The position numbers were made by a program, and so were the translations under genes. From NCBI RefSeq assembly GCF_024679245.1, contig NC_090173.1, positions 29,452,660 through 29,516,659 of the forward strand: a DNA stretch of 64,000 bases. Direction: 5' to 3'. Positions 25,465 to 35,997 of the stretch are shown here, piece after piece; the stretch's first letter is position 1; every line of letters starts with the position of its first letter. This DNA comes from Pseudorasbora parva. Its lineage: Eukaryota > Chordata > Actinopteri > Cypriniformes > Gobionidae. The notes under the pieces are model-generated. The model saw only the letters and a list, made by a program, of their open reading frames with translations. It was not told where the DNA came from and did no database searches.

Positions 25465-26348
25465 AACATTTTTAACTTTCATTATTCAATTCAATTGACT
25501 GATTGTTAGGCTGCATTAACTAGGTCAGCCGGAACCGGGAACACTTCCCATAACACCTGATGTACTCGTTACATCATAAAAAGAGTGACATCTACGCTAA
25601 TGTTAGTCTCTCTGTTTATCCCGAGGTTTATCCCGGATCTGGGCCCTGTCCGGATCGGATGGTGGACCTGCCTGGACATGACCAACGCATCCTGGAGTGT
25701 CTGCTGAGCCGTGTCAAATGGTGTCTCCTCTGAATTTGCCTCACTGGCACGACATGCTCAAAACCCGTCTTCGGCGCAATAATTCCGATCTTTCATGTAT
25801 TCATACTCTTGTGTAATTGACGCCCCATCCTAAATAAATCTGTCTCTTCCGTGATACCCTGAAAATTTTGAATAATCCGATCTAATATGATTTCCGACCT
25901 GTAAGGTTGCCAGAATAATAATCTTACACGGTGTGTTAATAGGCCAGAGGAGAACTGGCACCCCGACTGAGTCTGGTTTCTCCCAAGGTTTATTTTTCTC
26001 CATCATGCCCCGATGGAGTTTTGGTTCCTTGCCACTGTCGCCTTTGGCTTGGCTTGCTCAGTTGGGGACACTAAAAATATGATTAAAGTTATTCAACTTA
26101 TTATACAAATAAAATATATGAATTAGGTCTTATTTAATTCTATAAACTATAATACTGATCTGCCAACATTGTCGCTATATGATAAATTAAAATAAGCTGA
26201 TAACATCACTGTTTTCTCCAGTACGGCTGTACAGCCAAATCTAATTTTGTCGCAATATTACCCTGTTTGACACTGTGAAGCTGCTTTGACACAATCGTGA
26301 TTGTAAAAGCGCTATATAAATAAAGTTGATTGATTGATTGATTGATTG
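25465..26348 (+). other. LINE 3' untranslated region and tail
   Basis: Noncoding end of the LINE with GTTTATTTTTCTCC and GGAGTTTTGGTTCCTTGCCA blocks. It finishes in AAAGCGCTATATAAATAAAG and about five TTGA units (26325-26348). The final stem and tail are what an L2-type reverse transcriptase is thought to recognise. Fragments resembling this end occur at 1.26-1.40 kb and 5.58-5.62 kb. Confidence 0.8.
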
Positions 26349-26576
26349 CATTTTTCCTTCAAATATCAAGTCAAGAGAGTAAGTGAACAATGCACATCAA
26401 GAAAGAAATGTTATTTCACTATTTAGGATAGCACGTTGGGAATCGCAGCACAATGAACCAAAACCACCTCAAATTAAGGATTCTCCAGCCTGTGACAGCA
26501 CGGTAAGTTATGTTTAGTTAGACACGTACACATAATCAGTAGATATCAAACGATCTGTAACAATGCAATTCTATCA
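26349..26576. other. Unassigned sequence between LINE and LTR
   Basis: No recognisable feature. Confidence 0.4.
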
Positions 26577-26581
26577 CATAC

Positions 26582-26987
26582 TGTTACGCCCCGTGGCTCA
26601 TAGGGACGCAACAAAGATTGGGACACACACGAAAGCCGAAATAAAATACGAAATGTATTAACAAAATAGAACTATACAGAAAAGAAACAGTATTAAGTGT
26701 AACAGTCAGGAATCAGTGTGTTGTGTAAGGAATGCATGAAAGGGTAATGTGCTGTTGTAGTGTTGGATGTACCAAAGAAACAAAGTCAAACAAACGCAAA
26801 ACAATAATCAAGTCCAGCCTGACACGCCTCCTGGGCCTTTTCATTAGACTCCTTTTAACAAGGCCCAACAGGATGTCAGCAACAGGTGTGCTCAATCAAG
26901 CTATCTGAGAACAGCCAGTTGAGGGAGGAGCCAGCAAACCATCCTCCTCAGCCTGGGGAAACCCCACTAAACACAGGAGTCGTCACA
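26582..26987. mobile_element. Solo LTR of an LTR retrotransposon, 5-bp target duplication
   Basis: The 406-bp segment begins TGTTACGCCCCG and ends GTCGTCACA, so it starts TG and ends CA on either strand. CATAC flanks it on both sides (26577-26581 and 26988-26992), the 5-bp duplication expected of a retroviral-type integrase. No gag-pol and no second LTR are present, so it is a solo LTR left by recombination. Its strand is uncertain: minus is suggested by similarity to fish LTRs that begin TGTGACGAC, but that is recollection. The frame at 26713-26895 is chance. Confidence 0.8.
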
Positions 26988-26992
26988 CATAC

Positions 26993-27734
26993 AAAAAAAG
27001 TATCCCCCCCCCCCCCCAATATTCAAAACCATCAGTTACAACCCCCCTAATTGGAACCGATTGGTAACGCCCAACAAATGAGTCACACTTTCACCAAAAC
27101 AATGCCCATTGTTTGAATAGGGAGATCACACGTGTAACATTAGAAGCAAACATGAAGAGAAGTGCTGCAAAGTGGACTATATTTAACTTCTGGTCAGAGA
27201 GGGATGCAAAAAATAAATAAAGCATGTACTAAGAATGAGGTATGAGAATATTGGCTACACACCACATATATTTTAACTAGCTAATCCATTGCAATGTATT
27301 TAGCCATAACCACCAGTATAATAACAATTTACCAAAGCAGCAGTCTGTTTTGCTAGTTCATTTTTCAATAGTGTCTGTAATTATCAATGACAAAAGTATT
27401 CATGTCGGTGTTTGTTTTCTTCCTAAATTAATCTGACTTTTGAACAAATCGGGTGAATGAACGATTTAAGTGGCTCACTCATTAAACAGTGAATCGCTGC
27501 AGCCTACTGGTGGTTTCAATACTTAATTTCTTTCTTTTTATAATCTCTGTTAGAATTGTATAAATGATTATACACATATTTCATAGCATTATGAGGTGTA
27601 ATCATAACACTGTTCTGTGCCTTTGAGTAAGTGGTGTATATAAATTACATGTTTACAGTTGTTCAAGAGCTGATGTGTTTCCCTTTAAAAAATAAATAAA
27701 TGCATTAAGGCGGAATGAAAAAAATAAATAAATG
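26993..27734. other. Unassigned sequence with a C-run
   Basis: A run of about 15 C starts near 27004. No gene or element ends were recognised. Confidence 0.4.
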
Positions 27735-27944
27735 CCCCCTCTCCTGATTGGCTTAATCTCTCTGTCTCCTCTCCACCATAAGCTGGTGTGTGGTGAGTGT
27801 TCTGGCGCAATATGGCTGCCGTCACATCATCCAGGTGGATGCTGCACATTGCTTGTGGTTGAGGAGATTCCCCATTCTATATGTAAAATGCTTTGAGTAC
27901 TCAGAAATACGCTATATAAATGTAACTAATTATTATTATTATTA
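27735..27944 (+). repeat. 3' part of a SINE3/CR1-like retroposon
   Basis: It shares ordered blocks with the minus strand of 54.06-54.27 kb: AGCTGGTGTGTG, CAATATGGCTGC, CATCATCCAGGTGGATGCTG, CACATTG, GTAAAATGCTTTGAGTAC, TATATAAATGTAAC and an (ATT)n tail. This tail is common to the fish 5S-derived SINE3 family and its partner LINE. No 5S-like head is present, so the copy is 5'-truncated. Confidence 0.75.
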
Positions 27945-30075
27945 GATAAGAACATTCCCAGATCAAGTGTTTGCTGAGCCAGCTGTCAATAAAAGCTTTT
28001 CTCTGACTAACAAGGAAGTTTTCAGCTCTTAAACTTACAGTATATTCTCATATTACCATTACCTTTTATATATCAAAAGCTGAAGGGAAAGTTGATTTCT
28101 CAATTCATCACCCCTTTAAACCATACCTGGGATGTCATGCACTACCCTCCTCCTCCTAATTTTTGAAAGTTAGACATTAACCTTCTAAGTATTGCTCAAT
28201 CAATTCATTATAAACAATATAACACGAAAAAAATATATATATAAAAGAATGTCTGTGAGGTGTGAAACAATATAAGGATTTTTTTCTGCACAACAATAAT
28301 TGAATCTTTGATGACTGAATAAGTGTAATTCACCGTTATTCCTCAAGGTTGCACAAAGTGACGTTTCACTCACAGTTACCGCAGGCAGAAAACAAAATAG
28401 GAATATCGTCAGCAAAACTTGGAATGTCTCAGCGATATGCTACAGAGTAAGTACTGAACACAATCAGATATTACTGTAACTCTGTCACTTGATGGCGGAT
28501 CCGGCAGAGAAGCTGTCAGTGATTGATCTTGAAGAAAATGATAGTTTGGAGAATATGTTTGAGATCGCCAATATGAGCCAGTGAAACTGAACCCTTCCAA
28601 GCTCCAAAAGGTAATAAAATATGCTTCTGTAATTATTAATGGGTCAGGTAATTATTTATTCTGTAATTATTTATAATTATTCTAATATTAGGAGAGTTGC
28701 ATATTATCGCGATAGGTAGAGATTACTCTGTGTTAGATATAGACCCGGGTCACTAATTACACACCTTTCGGGATAATAATATAACCATAATAAATAATGA
28801 AATAAAAATAATGATAATAATAAGGAATAAAAAAAAAACTACATGATACAAATGTTCTCACTTAAAAAGTTTTTGTGTTTTAATTGTATCCTAAACAAAA
28901 TCAATAAAAACATTGATACAAATCTCAATCCGGGATATGTTCTGTATAAAAGTCTGCAAATCTATGTAATCTAGGCCTCAAAATCTTGGCTATCAAAGCT
29001 GTTATTATAGACCTATTTGGCTGTACATGCCCGCTATATAGCAAAATCCAGAAAAAATCCAGCCTCATACCTTGTTTTTTTGGCAGTTTACTTCATCCCC
29101 ATTGACCTACTTTACCATTTGTAGCTTCATTAAATAATGTATTGGTTGGAATTAACGTGCTGTCAATGTGTGCCCGAACCAATTTGATTCAAGAAAATGC
29201 AAAAACGCCCCTTTTGAAATCACTCTCTTATCCACACGCACACACTGACACACACCCTCCCTCTCCGCAAGGTGTCAGTTCTTTGACTTCTCTCCAGAAC
29301 AGCAGCGAACTCGCAAAGGTTAGCCTTCCCTTAGCATAGTCATCACACTCCCGTGGAGACAGCGCGGCTGACAGACTCAGAGATGGACTGGTATTCTCAC
29401 ACACTGCCTATACACTTTGTCACAAAAGCCTTCCCTCCTTGGGATTTTAAAATGACAGAGCAAATTGTTCCTTTTATCAGACGCTCAGATTTCTCACTGT
29501 ATTTTGGCCATAGACATGCAACGATTGTTTTTCACACAGGGAAATTGCAGCCATTGTAATTTTGGTGTTCTTGAGGTTGTCCACGTGAAGTGTCTCACCC
29601 TGGGGCAAAAGCAAGCACTCGTGTCCTTTCATTCGAGTCTGCAGCTGTAAAGTTAGCAGGAAAATGCATGGTGTGATGCATCAGGAAATGACCGCTGGGC
29701 TCATTTTCCTCAAGGTTTTCCATTCAAGATGCATATATTTACATTTTCTGCACTACTCATTTATCTGATCCTTCACTGAGAAGGATTGAAGCACCTCAAG
29801 CCCATAAGAATGTCCCTGATTGTCTGAATACTAAACACTCGCCTGTGTTGCTGAAAATAGGAGCGCTCAAATAATAACTCATTAATGAACCAATTCTCCT
29901 CTGAACAGTGAAAAATACTCAAATATTCAAGCTGTCTTCAAGCTTTAGCAAGCGGAATCATCAGTATGTTACCCAAGAAGCTTAATTATTTTATACTCTG
30001 CCAGCATGAAACTTTGATGATTATAGGGAGAAAAGAAAACCAGAATGGAATGGACTTCCACGTACCTTTCCTATC
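27945..30075. other. Mostly unassigned, with part of one more TTAA-type repeat
   Basis: 27945-28117 reads on the minus strand from TTTAAAGGGGTGATGAATTG inward through AACTTCCTTGTTAGTCAGAG. I take it as one end of another TTAA-type repeat, into which the SINE-tail copy may have inserted; confidence is low. The rest has no gene or element ends. Short frames at 28.2-29.65 kb are without motifs. Confidence 0.4.
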
Positions 30076-31731
30076 CAGTCCCTGACAAAAGTCTTGTCGC
30101 TTATCTATTTTCTAGAAATACCTGATATTAACCTGACTTTTAATTTATTAATTGGTGTTAGAAATAGCTCATATGAAAAGCTAAAACCCTCCCAAATGAT
30201 GTTAAATGCACTGCAATAAATAATATTCACAGAAAAAATATTTATCATTTAATCAAGACGGAAAGGTCAAATTTTGGCAAGACAAAAGTTTTGTCGCCTA
30301 TACAGAAATTGAACAAATTTACAGCAAATACAAAAATATGTCAGCAAAAAATTAAGTTGTGGTGCTGTGAGATCCAAATTTAATATCTTGTATGACTTCC
30401 ATGAGCTTGAAGGACTGCATCCATGCGGTTTGGCAAGGATTCATACAATTTATTGATGAAGTCATCAGGAATAGCTAAGATAGCAGTCTTGCATGCCTCC
30501 CAGAGTTCATCAATATTCTTTGTTTTCGTCTTCCATGCGTCCTCTTTCATCCTACCCCACATATGCTCAATGATGTTCATGTCTGGTGACTGGGCTGGCC
30601 AATCCTGGAGCATCTTGATCTTCTTGCCTTGAGGAACTTTGATGTGGAGATGGAAGTATGCGATGGAGCACCGTACTGCTGCAGAATTTGGCCTCTTTTA
30701 TGGTTGGGAATATAAGAGGTAGCTAAGATTTCTTGGTATTTTAGACTATTGATGTTGCCTTCCACCCTGCAGATCTCTCGCACACCCCCATACTGGATGT
30801 AACCCCAGACCATGATTTTTCCGCCACCAAACTTCACTGTTTTCTGGGTGAATCTCGGATCCATTCTGGCTCCAGTAGGTCTCCTGCAATATTTGAGGCG
30901 ACTGTGGTGTAATTCAACAGAAGATTCATCTGAAAAATCCACCTTCTGCCACTTTTCCAGCGTCCATCCTTTTAGCAGGCTGTGGGCCTTGGCAAATGCC
31001 ACACGGTTTTTCAATTGTCTTTTGTTTAGTGCTGGCTTCTGGGCACTGATTCAACCATGGAGGCCATTTCGAGACAGAATCCGACAAACTGTTCTGGTTG
31101 ACACAGGGACTTCAGGTGACCAGGTCTCGTGGAGCTCTGCTGCAGTGGAAAATTGGATGGCCTTGGATTTTCGAGCCAACAAACGGTCCTCTCGAGCAGT
31201 TGTCTTGCGGGGTCTGCCTGACCTGGGCTTGTCAAAAACGTCTCCAGTCTCTTCAAATCTTTTTTTTAATCCTCTCTACTTGATGCTGAGACACATTGAA
31301 GGTGTCTGCCACATCAGCAGTGGATCTGGTCTTCAGCCTCTTGATAATCAAAACTTTAGTCTCTGGGTGAATCTTAGGCATGTTTGCAGAGGTCTAGTTG
31401 CAGTTGATGTGAAGGTCTAGCGTACTGGGGTTCTTTTTATACACACTTGAGACCTAATTGATCCATTATTAGTCACAGGTGAAGCTCATATGACAAGGTG
31501 ACAACACTTATGTCTTTGCAAAAATTCACTCAATGGGCTTTACCAAGCTGTGAATATTAGAATACTTTTTGAAAGTTTAGTAAAGTTTAGTTTTTCACTG
31601 AAACATTATCACAAAAGCTGGTGGGATTAAAATGAGCCATTTCTTGTAAAAAAAAATCTTGATTAGAAATATATTTCAGCGGCACTTTAGGTCAATTTGT
31701 TCACAAGCGACAAGACTTTTGTCAGGGACTG
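30076..31731 (-). mobile_element. Tc1-like transposon, decayed
   Basis: The outer 25 bases are perfect inverted repeats: CAGTCCCTGACAAAAGTCTT GTCGC starts at 30076 and its complement ends at 31731. The right end is followed by TA; the left has TA two bases outside, so the target duplication is only approximate. It encodes one broken transposase on the minus strand. At about 1.66 kb it is full length for a Tc1-type element. Confidence 0.85.
30380..31381 (-). pseudogene. Tc1-like transposase, inactivated by two frameshifts and a stop
   Basis: It starts at the ATG complementary to 31379-31381 (MPKIHPETKVLIIKRLKTRS). The N-terminal paired helix-turn-helix region and a GRPRK hinge are recognisable. 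Three lesions are seen. First, the T-run at 31260-31267 has one base too many, shifting the frame after the RIKK segment. Second, an in-frame TGA at 31051-31053 lies where CGA (Arg) is expected, as in deamination of a methylated CpG. Third, a one-base loss near 30632-30637 shifts the frame before DWPAQSPDMNIIEHMWG. The first catalytic Asp is present (DFSDES). The second is replaced by Tyr (QQYGAPSHTS). The final Glu (NIIEHMWG) is kept. Once the shift is allowed for, 35 residues separate the second and third catalytic positions. Confidence 0.85.
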
Positions 31732-31733
31732 TA

Positions 31734-32115
31734 CACTACGTAATGACCTCATACGCCGTGAAAAATCACAACACAGAAGTCAAGCATTCTTGGTTAAAAA
31801 GTATCTAAATCCTTATATTTTTTCTTAAAAATGTCTGTGAATGATTTTACTATATAGGACCCTATTCCTCAGGTCAGCTGGGATTGTGCAGAGCCTCTGA
31901 AGCCATTTGAAACCTTTTGAAACTGCATTGATTTGGACCTTTAACCACTGGTTGCCATTGAAGACCATTGTGTGAAGAAAAATCCTGGAATATTTTGCTC
32001 AAAAAACGTGAAGAAAGAAAGACATGAACATGTTGGTTGACATGGTGTGTGTAAAATGATTAAGACATTATCATTTTGAAGTGAACTAATCCTCTGATTT
32101 TACTTCCTATATATA
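31734..32115. other. Unassigned sequence
   Basis: Short stretch between the Tc1 and hAT elements with no recognised feature. Confidence 0.4.
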
Positions 32116-32123
32116 TTCTAAAG

Positions 32124-32364
32124 CAGGGGTCTCCAACCTTTTTTCATTTGAGAGCTACTTTTTAAAAATTAAAGTCGTCGTGAGCTACTCATGTTATACA
32201 ATACTTAAAACTCTTAAATAATGCATCATAATTCTCATATTAACAACTACCCAAACTGGTTTACACCTGAAAGAGTGTAGTAGAAGTTCCAGTAGTCAGT
32301 ACCAACACCATAAACATTTTACGGTACTCATTATTTTGGTACCACAGCAAATTGTTTTTTAAAT

Positions 32365-32418
<54 letters not shown>

Positions 32419-33256
32419 ATTTTTTAAAAAAAAATTAAATTGAATAAGTTTATTATTAACGGTGATAATTATTATAAGTAAATCATACATACACATTTAA
32501 AGGCTGTATGCTATTTAAAAGTAATCATTATTTATACATAAAATATCAAGTGAAAAATAAGGAACCATTTAGGCATTATTATTATTATTAGTAGAGATGT
32601 ACTATTATTACATAGAGACGTAGTTAAATCTACTGTAGGCTCAGCAGTAGTCAAATATATTCCGTCAATTTCTCCACGTTAAACTTCACGTTAAACCAAA
32701 CTTTTATTTTGACGGGTTGCCGTGAAGACCTTTGAGTGTCTGTGTTCATATGACAGTTTTCTTAAATGAAACGTTAAATTCTCATGAAGTGACAGTTTAC
32801 GAGTCCGTGTGTCCTCATATAGTGGCGTTTGTGTGTGTGTGTGTGCGCACGTGCCCGCTGCCGCGCCCTCACCACTGCGCCCACACAGAGACACAGGAGT
32901 AATATTTAAAAAGTAATTTGCAGTTTAATATTCACGGATACTGTCTGGAGCCCTGAGCTTGGATTAACACAGAAGCTGCGTGTACCGAATATACTCGGTA
33001 ATCGGTATTACCGGTAATAAAGAAATGCTGGTATCGTCATATTTTTAAAATTTCACTACCAACATGGTACTAAACTACCTGTACTTGTGACAACCCTACA
33101 TTTGCATGTTTACATTTACATTTGTTCATAAATAAAAAATTCTAAGTCAGATAAAATTAGCTCACTCTGATTAGATGCAAAATATGTCTTGGCAAGTTAA
33201 ATCCAACCAGGCTGGTTGCTACTGGTAGCTCGCGAGCGACATGTTGGAGACCCCTG
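32124..33256. mobile_element. hAT-superfamily element, 8-bp duplication TTCTAAAG
   Basis: It starts CAGGGGTCTCCAACC and ends GGTTGGAGACCCCTG-like (ATGTTGGAGACCCCTG), giving short inverted terminal repeats. TTCTAAAG occurs at 32116-32123 and again at 33257-33264, a perfect 8-bp duplication and diagnostic of hAT. The interior carries a (TTTA)n array and no transposase, so it is non-autonomous, 1,133 bp. Confidence 0.92.
32361..32415. repeat. (TTTA)n microsatellite
   Basis: About 13 TTTA units inside the hAT element at 32124-33256. Confidence 0.95.
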
Positions 33257-33493
33257 TTCTAAAGGGTTTAGAAATCATTCTTAAGCTGGGCTCAGACAAT
33301 AGAGTTTTTAAATCCTAACTGAAATCTGGTGGCATCAGTCACATAAGGACAATCTTCGCAGATTGTTCTCTCTCAAATCTCAAACATGCACACATTACAC
33401 AATTTTACCATTTTTGCACACACACACTACACGATATTATTAGGATTATCATTCCAGGACGAGCACCTCATGTGACCTCATGAGGAAACGGAG

Positions 33494-34545
33494 TAGGCCT
33501 GTCACGATAACAAATTTTGCTGGACAATAAATTGGCCAAGAAATTATTGCGATAAACGATAATATTGTCGTTCTGAGACCATTTTCATTTTAAAATAATG
33601 ATAATGGCATAAAAATGCAGGTACACCTTTTCAAAGATCAATACACTTTAATTTCTAAAGACTATTTAACACTAAAAATGGAAAACATTTTAAATAACCA
33701 CAATAAATGAACAAAACAACTAAAAACAATAAAAGCATGGACTCTCAGTCTGTTTAAAAAATGCATTTAAATAAATACCAAAAACAATAAATCAAATGGA
33801 TGAAAACTGCAACGGATGATTGTGTTTTAGGTTTAGGCTCACGGTTTTCCGTTCTGTACGGTTCTTGTTTTTTTTCTTTTAATCCAGAAATGTACTTCAG
33901 CATATGATATATTAATTATCCACAATTTAGGATACAGTATTAAAAAAATATCATAGCCTAATCATCACAAACTGAACTTGACCATCTCTGAGGAAAGTAA
34001 TATTTTGATACAGCAAGAGAGAAGACATTGATGACACGCTATTCATTTATTTGGCAAAAAAAGGAGAATGTGTATTGCTCTCTCTACAGGAACTTATGTG
34101 CCTTTTTAGCACACAAAGACTGAACTGAAGAATTAATTTGCGTTTATCAAACTTCAGTGTAGCTTTGAGCCTCGTTTATACACGACGTGTCCGCTCGAGC
34201 CCGAGGGTGCACGCGGTAAAAATGACGTCGACGCGGAGTGCGCGAGACCCCATTTCGCTTGCCGTTGTGCATGTCAAATTTCGTAACTGTGCGTTTGGCT
34301 CCGCAACCGAAGAGCCATTAGTTCCAGACGAATCTGCTGGCCGAGAATGACGTCTCATCATGCTGCACCCGGTCTGCGCGTCGAGTATAAACACCTCCCC
34401 AAATGGACAAGGTGCGCGCAGTCAACGAGAGAGACGAGGAAAACAAAAAAGCATGCAAATGGAAATTATCGCGGCAAGAAAAATTATCGAGCTCATTTTT
34501 TTTATCGTGTGATTAATTGATTTATCGACTATCGCGACAGGCCTA
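33494..34545. mobile_element. DNA transposon with TAGGCCTGTC ends, superfamily unresolved
   Basis: It starts TAGGCCTGTCACGATA and ends TATCGCGACAGGCCTA, about 1.05 kb. No 8-bp duplication is visible: the flanks are AAACGGAG and AGCAGGTG. If the ends are read as GGCCTGTC with TA outside, the target would be TA. The interior has AT-rich blocks near both ends and a GC-rich core at 34.18-34.42 kb. The frames there, on both strands, are short and unrecognised. Confidence 0.75.
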
Positions 34546-35264
34546 AGCAGGTGTAAACATGTAGGTAGCAGACAGGGCCGGATTGAGACTCATTTTCAGC
34601 CCTGGAGTTTCATGCCTTACACCGGCCCACTTTAGTTCACGACAGACTATATTAAAATAATGTGATTCCAACCTCAGAATATAAATCTGCATAAGGTACA
34701 CTATTCTCTAAGTTATAAATCTTTGTATTTTTAAAAAATATAATTTTCACTTCAGTGCAAAAACAGTAGCTTAAGTTTTGCTTCACAGTGAAGATTTATT
34801 AGAACCGTAAATAACAGGACAGTATCAATCTCTTTTTTTTTTAAGTATTAGCATTCATAAATATCCATACATTGAAATGAAGAAAAGATTTTTAGTTTTT
34901 TTGACAAATTTCTTATGTCATTTCACTTGTCTAGTAAATGTATCTTGAATTAAGAATATTTAGATATTTGAACTGGAAAAAAATTCTGTGATAATGTTTG
35001 CTTATTCACACACAATGGTACAATAGCAGTTTACCTGTGTTTCACAGTAAGAGCTAATCTCTTCACAACTGGGTCCTCGCTCGCTTTCTGACACTAAATG
35101 AAATTTGTTACATTTATTTCTTAACACAAATACCCCCTTTTACAAAGATTTCAAATCAAGTCACTCAGTTTAATTAATGTATTGCTGAATCATCAGGTCA
35201 TCATTATTATCTCAGGGCATTTTTCATTGAACTTCCTATTAGTTATTCTGAATGACAATCCTAC

Positions 35265-35615
35265 CTGCACATTCTGGTGTGTTGGGCTCATGACTGGAGC
35301 TTGGTAACGTTACTGGGCCTTGCTCTTCACTATTAGCAGCAAAACGGACTAGAAGGGGCTGCTGCTGAAGAGCTAAGAAAAAGTTTGATACATGAACGTG
35401 GTTTGCAGACAGCATTGTTTTGCGCGGTCGCATCTTGCACTGCTCCTAACTACCTTAACGTGATAATTACTACTTACCGGCCTCGTCGTCATCATTTGTT
35501 TTTTTGAGTAACAATGTGCACAGCTTAGAACATTTGGCCGCGTCAGTTTCCAGAGCCTTCTTATTTTTTTTATTCTGGCCTTTTCAGCGCCACCTTTGCG
35601 CTTCCTATTACCCAT
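35265..35615 (-). pseudogene. hAT transposase N-terminal exons 1 and 2 (remnant)
   Basis: Exon 1 spans 35478-35615, from ATG (complement of 35613-35615), encoding MGNRKRKGGAEKARIKK. One base is missing in the following A-run. In the shifted register it continues ALETDAAKCSKLCTLLLKK and then NDDDEA, ending at a perfect donor, GTAAGTAG. Exon 2 spans 35265-35372. It follows a good acceptor (CTTTTTCTTAG), continues in the matching phase as LQQQPLLVRFAANSEEQ and so on, and ends at the donor GTAGGATT. The basic KRKGGAEK-type start is typical of fish hAT transposases ahead of their zinc finger. That the two splice sites preserve one phase once the one-base loss is allowed for is strong evidence. The zinc finger, catalytic and dimerisation regions are missing. 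Confidence 0.65.
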
Positions 35616-35734
35616 TTTTATCTGACTTTTTTATTTAGAGCAACTTTCAAGGCGCTGTATCGGGGGCGGGGAGTCAAAATATAATCATGTCATCATTAAA
35701 CCTGCAGGCTGCACTCTGCGAGAAAATATTAAGT

Positions 35735-35875
35735 AAAAAAGAGTGGGACTGCGGTAAAATAATAAATAAAAAGAGTGGGACTGCGGTAAAATAATAAATA
35801 AAAAGAGTGGGACTGCGGTAAAATAATAAATAAAAAGAGTGGGACTGCGGTAAAATAAAAAAGTGGGGCTGCTGT
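35735..35875. repeat. 32-bp minisatellite, four units plus a partial
   Basis: GAGTGGGACTGCGGTAAAAT recurs at 35741, 35773, 35805 and 35837, an exact 32-bp spacing, with a diverged fifth start near 35860. Because 32 is not a multiple of three, all minus-strand frames read the same repeating peptide in turn. Those frames are not genes. Confidence 0.97.
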
Positions 35876-35997
35876 GAGTGCAGGCAGCCAATAGGGACAG
35901 CATCCATAGTTCAACCAAGTGCCATGACAACAACGGCCCTCGCCCACCGGGAATTTTCCCGGTGCTCCCGATTAGCCAATCCAGGCCTGGTAGCAGA

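Larger units (their letters stand above)
21085..26348 (+). mobile_element. Nearly complete L2-clade (CR1/L2 group) LINE, about 5.3 kb
   Basis: Contains in order a 5' untranslated region, ORF1 (zinc finger and SGNH esterase), ORF2 (APE-type endonuclease and reverse transcriptase), a 0.9-kb 3' untranslated region and a (TTGA)n tail. The 3' region carries GCCACTGTCGCCTTTGGCTT, and the end reads AAAGCGCTATATAAATAAAG then TTGATTGATTG, the form of fish L2 3' ends. The 5' boundary is approximate. The 5' region holds two direct repeats: GCTCCTGGCTGATTGA (about 21105-21140) and AGACAACTGTGGT (about 21417 and 21456). A target duplication was not identified. Both ORFs are nearly intact, which suggests a young copy. 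Confidence 0.85.
34573..35989 (-). mobile_element. hAT element with 8-bp duplication GTAGCAGA, keeping transposase exons
   Basis: It starts CAGGGCCGGATTGAGAC and ends TTGGCTAATCC-type sequence finishing GGATTGGCTAATC on the minus strand (plus-strand end CCAATCCAGGCCTG). GTAGCAGA flanks both sides perfectly (34565-34572 and 35990-35997). The minus strand carries two recognisable N-terminal exons of a hAT-type transposase, and the rest of the coding region is absent. A 32-bp minisatellite lies near the minus-strand 5' end (35735-35875). Internal deletion of an autonomous parent is the likely origin. Confidence 0.88.

Noticed and set aside
31026..31256. A 76-codon minus-strand frame within the Tc1 relic
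   Set aside because: It is the wrong register of the transposase; the true register reads through KPRSGRPRKTTARE and ends at the TGA at 31051.
34138..34394. Overlapping 70-codon frames on both strands in a GC-rich patch
   Set aside because: They lie in the core of a non-autonomous transposon, and neither shows a transposase motif.
35735..35875. CRISPR-like array of 32-bp repeats
   Set aside because: The units are directly tandem without spacers, inside a eukaryotic hAT element.
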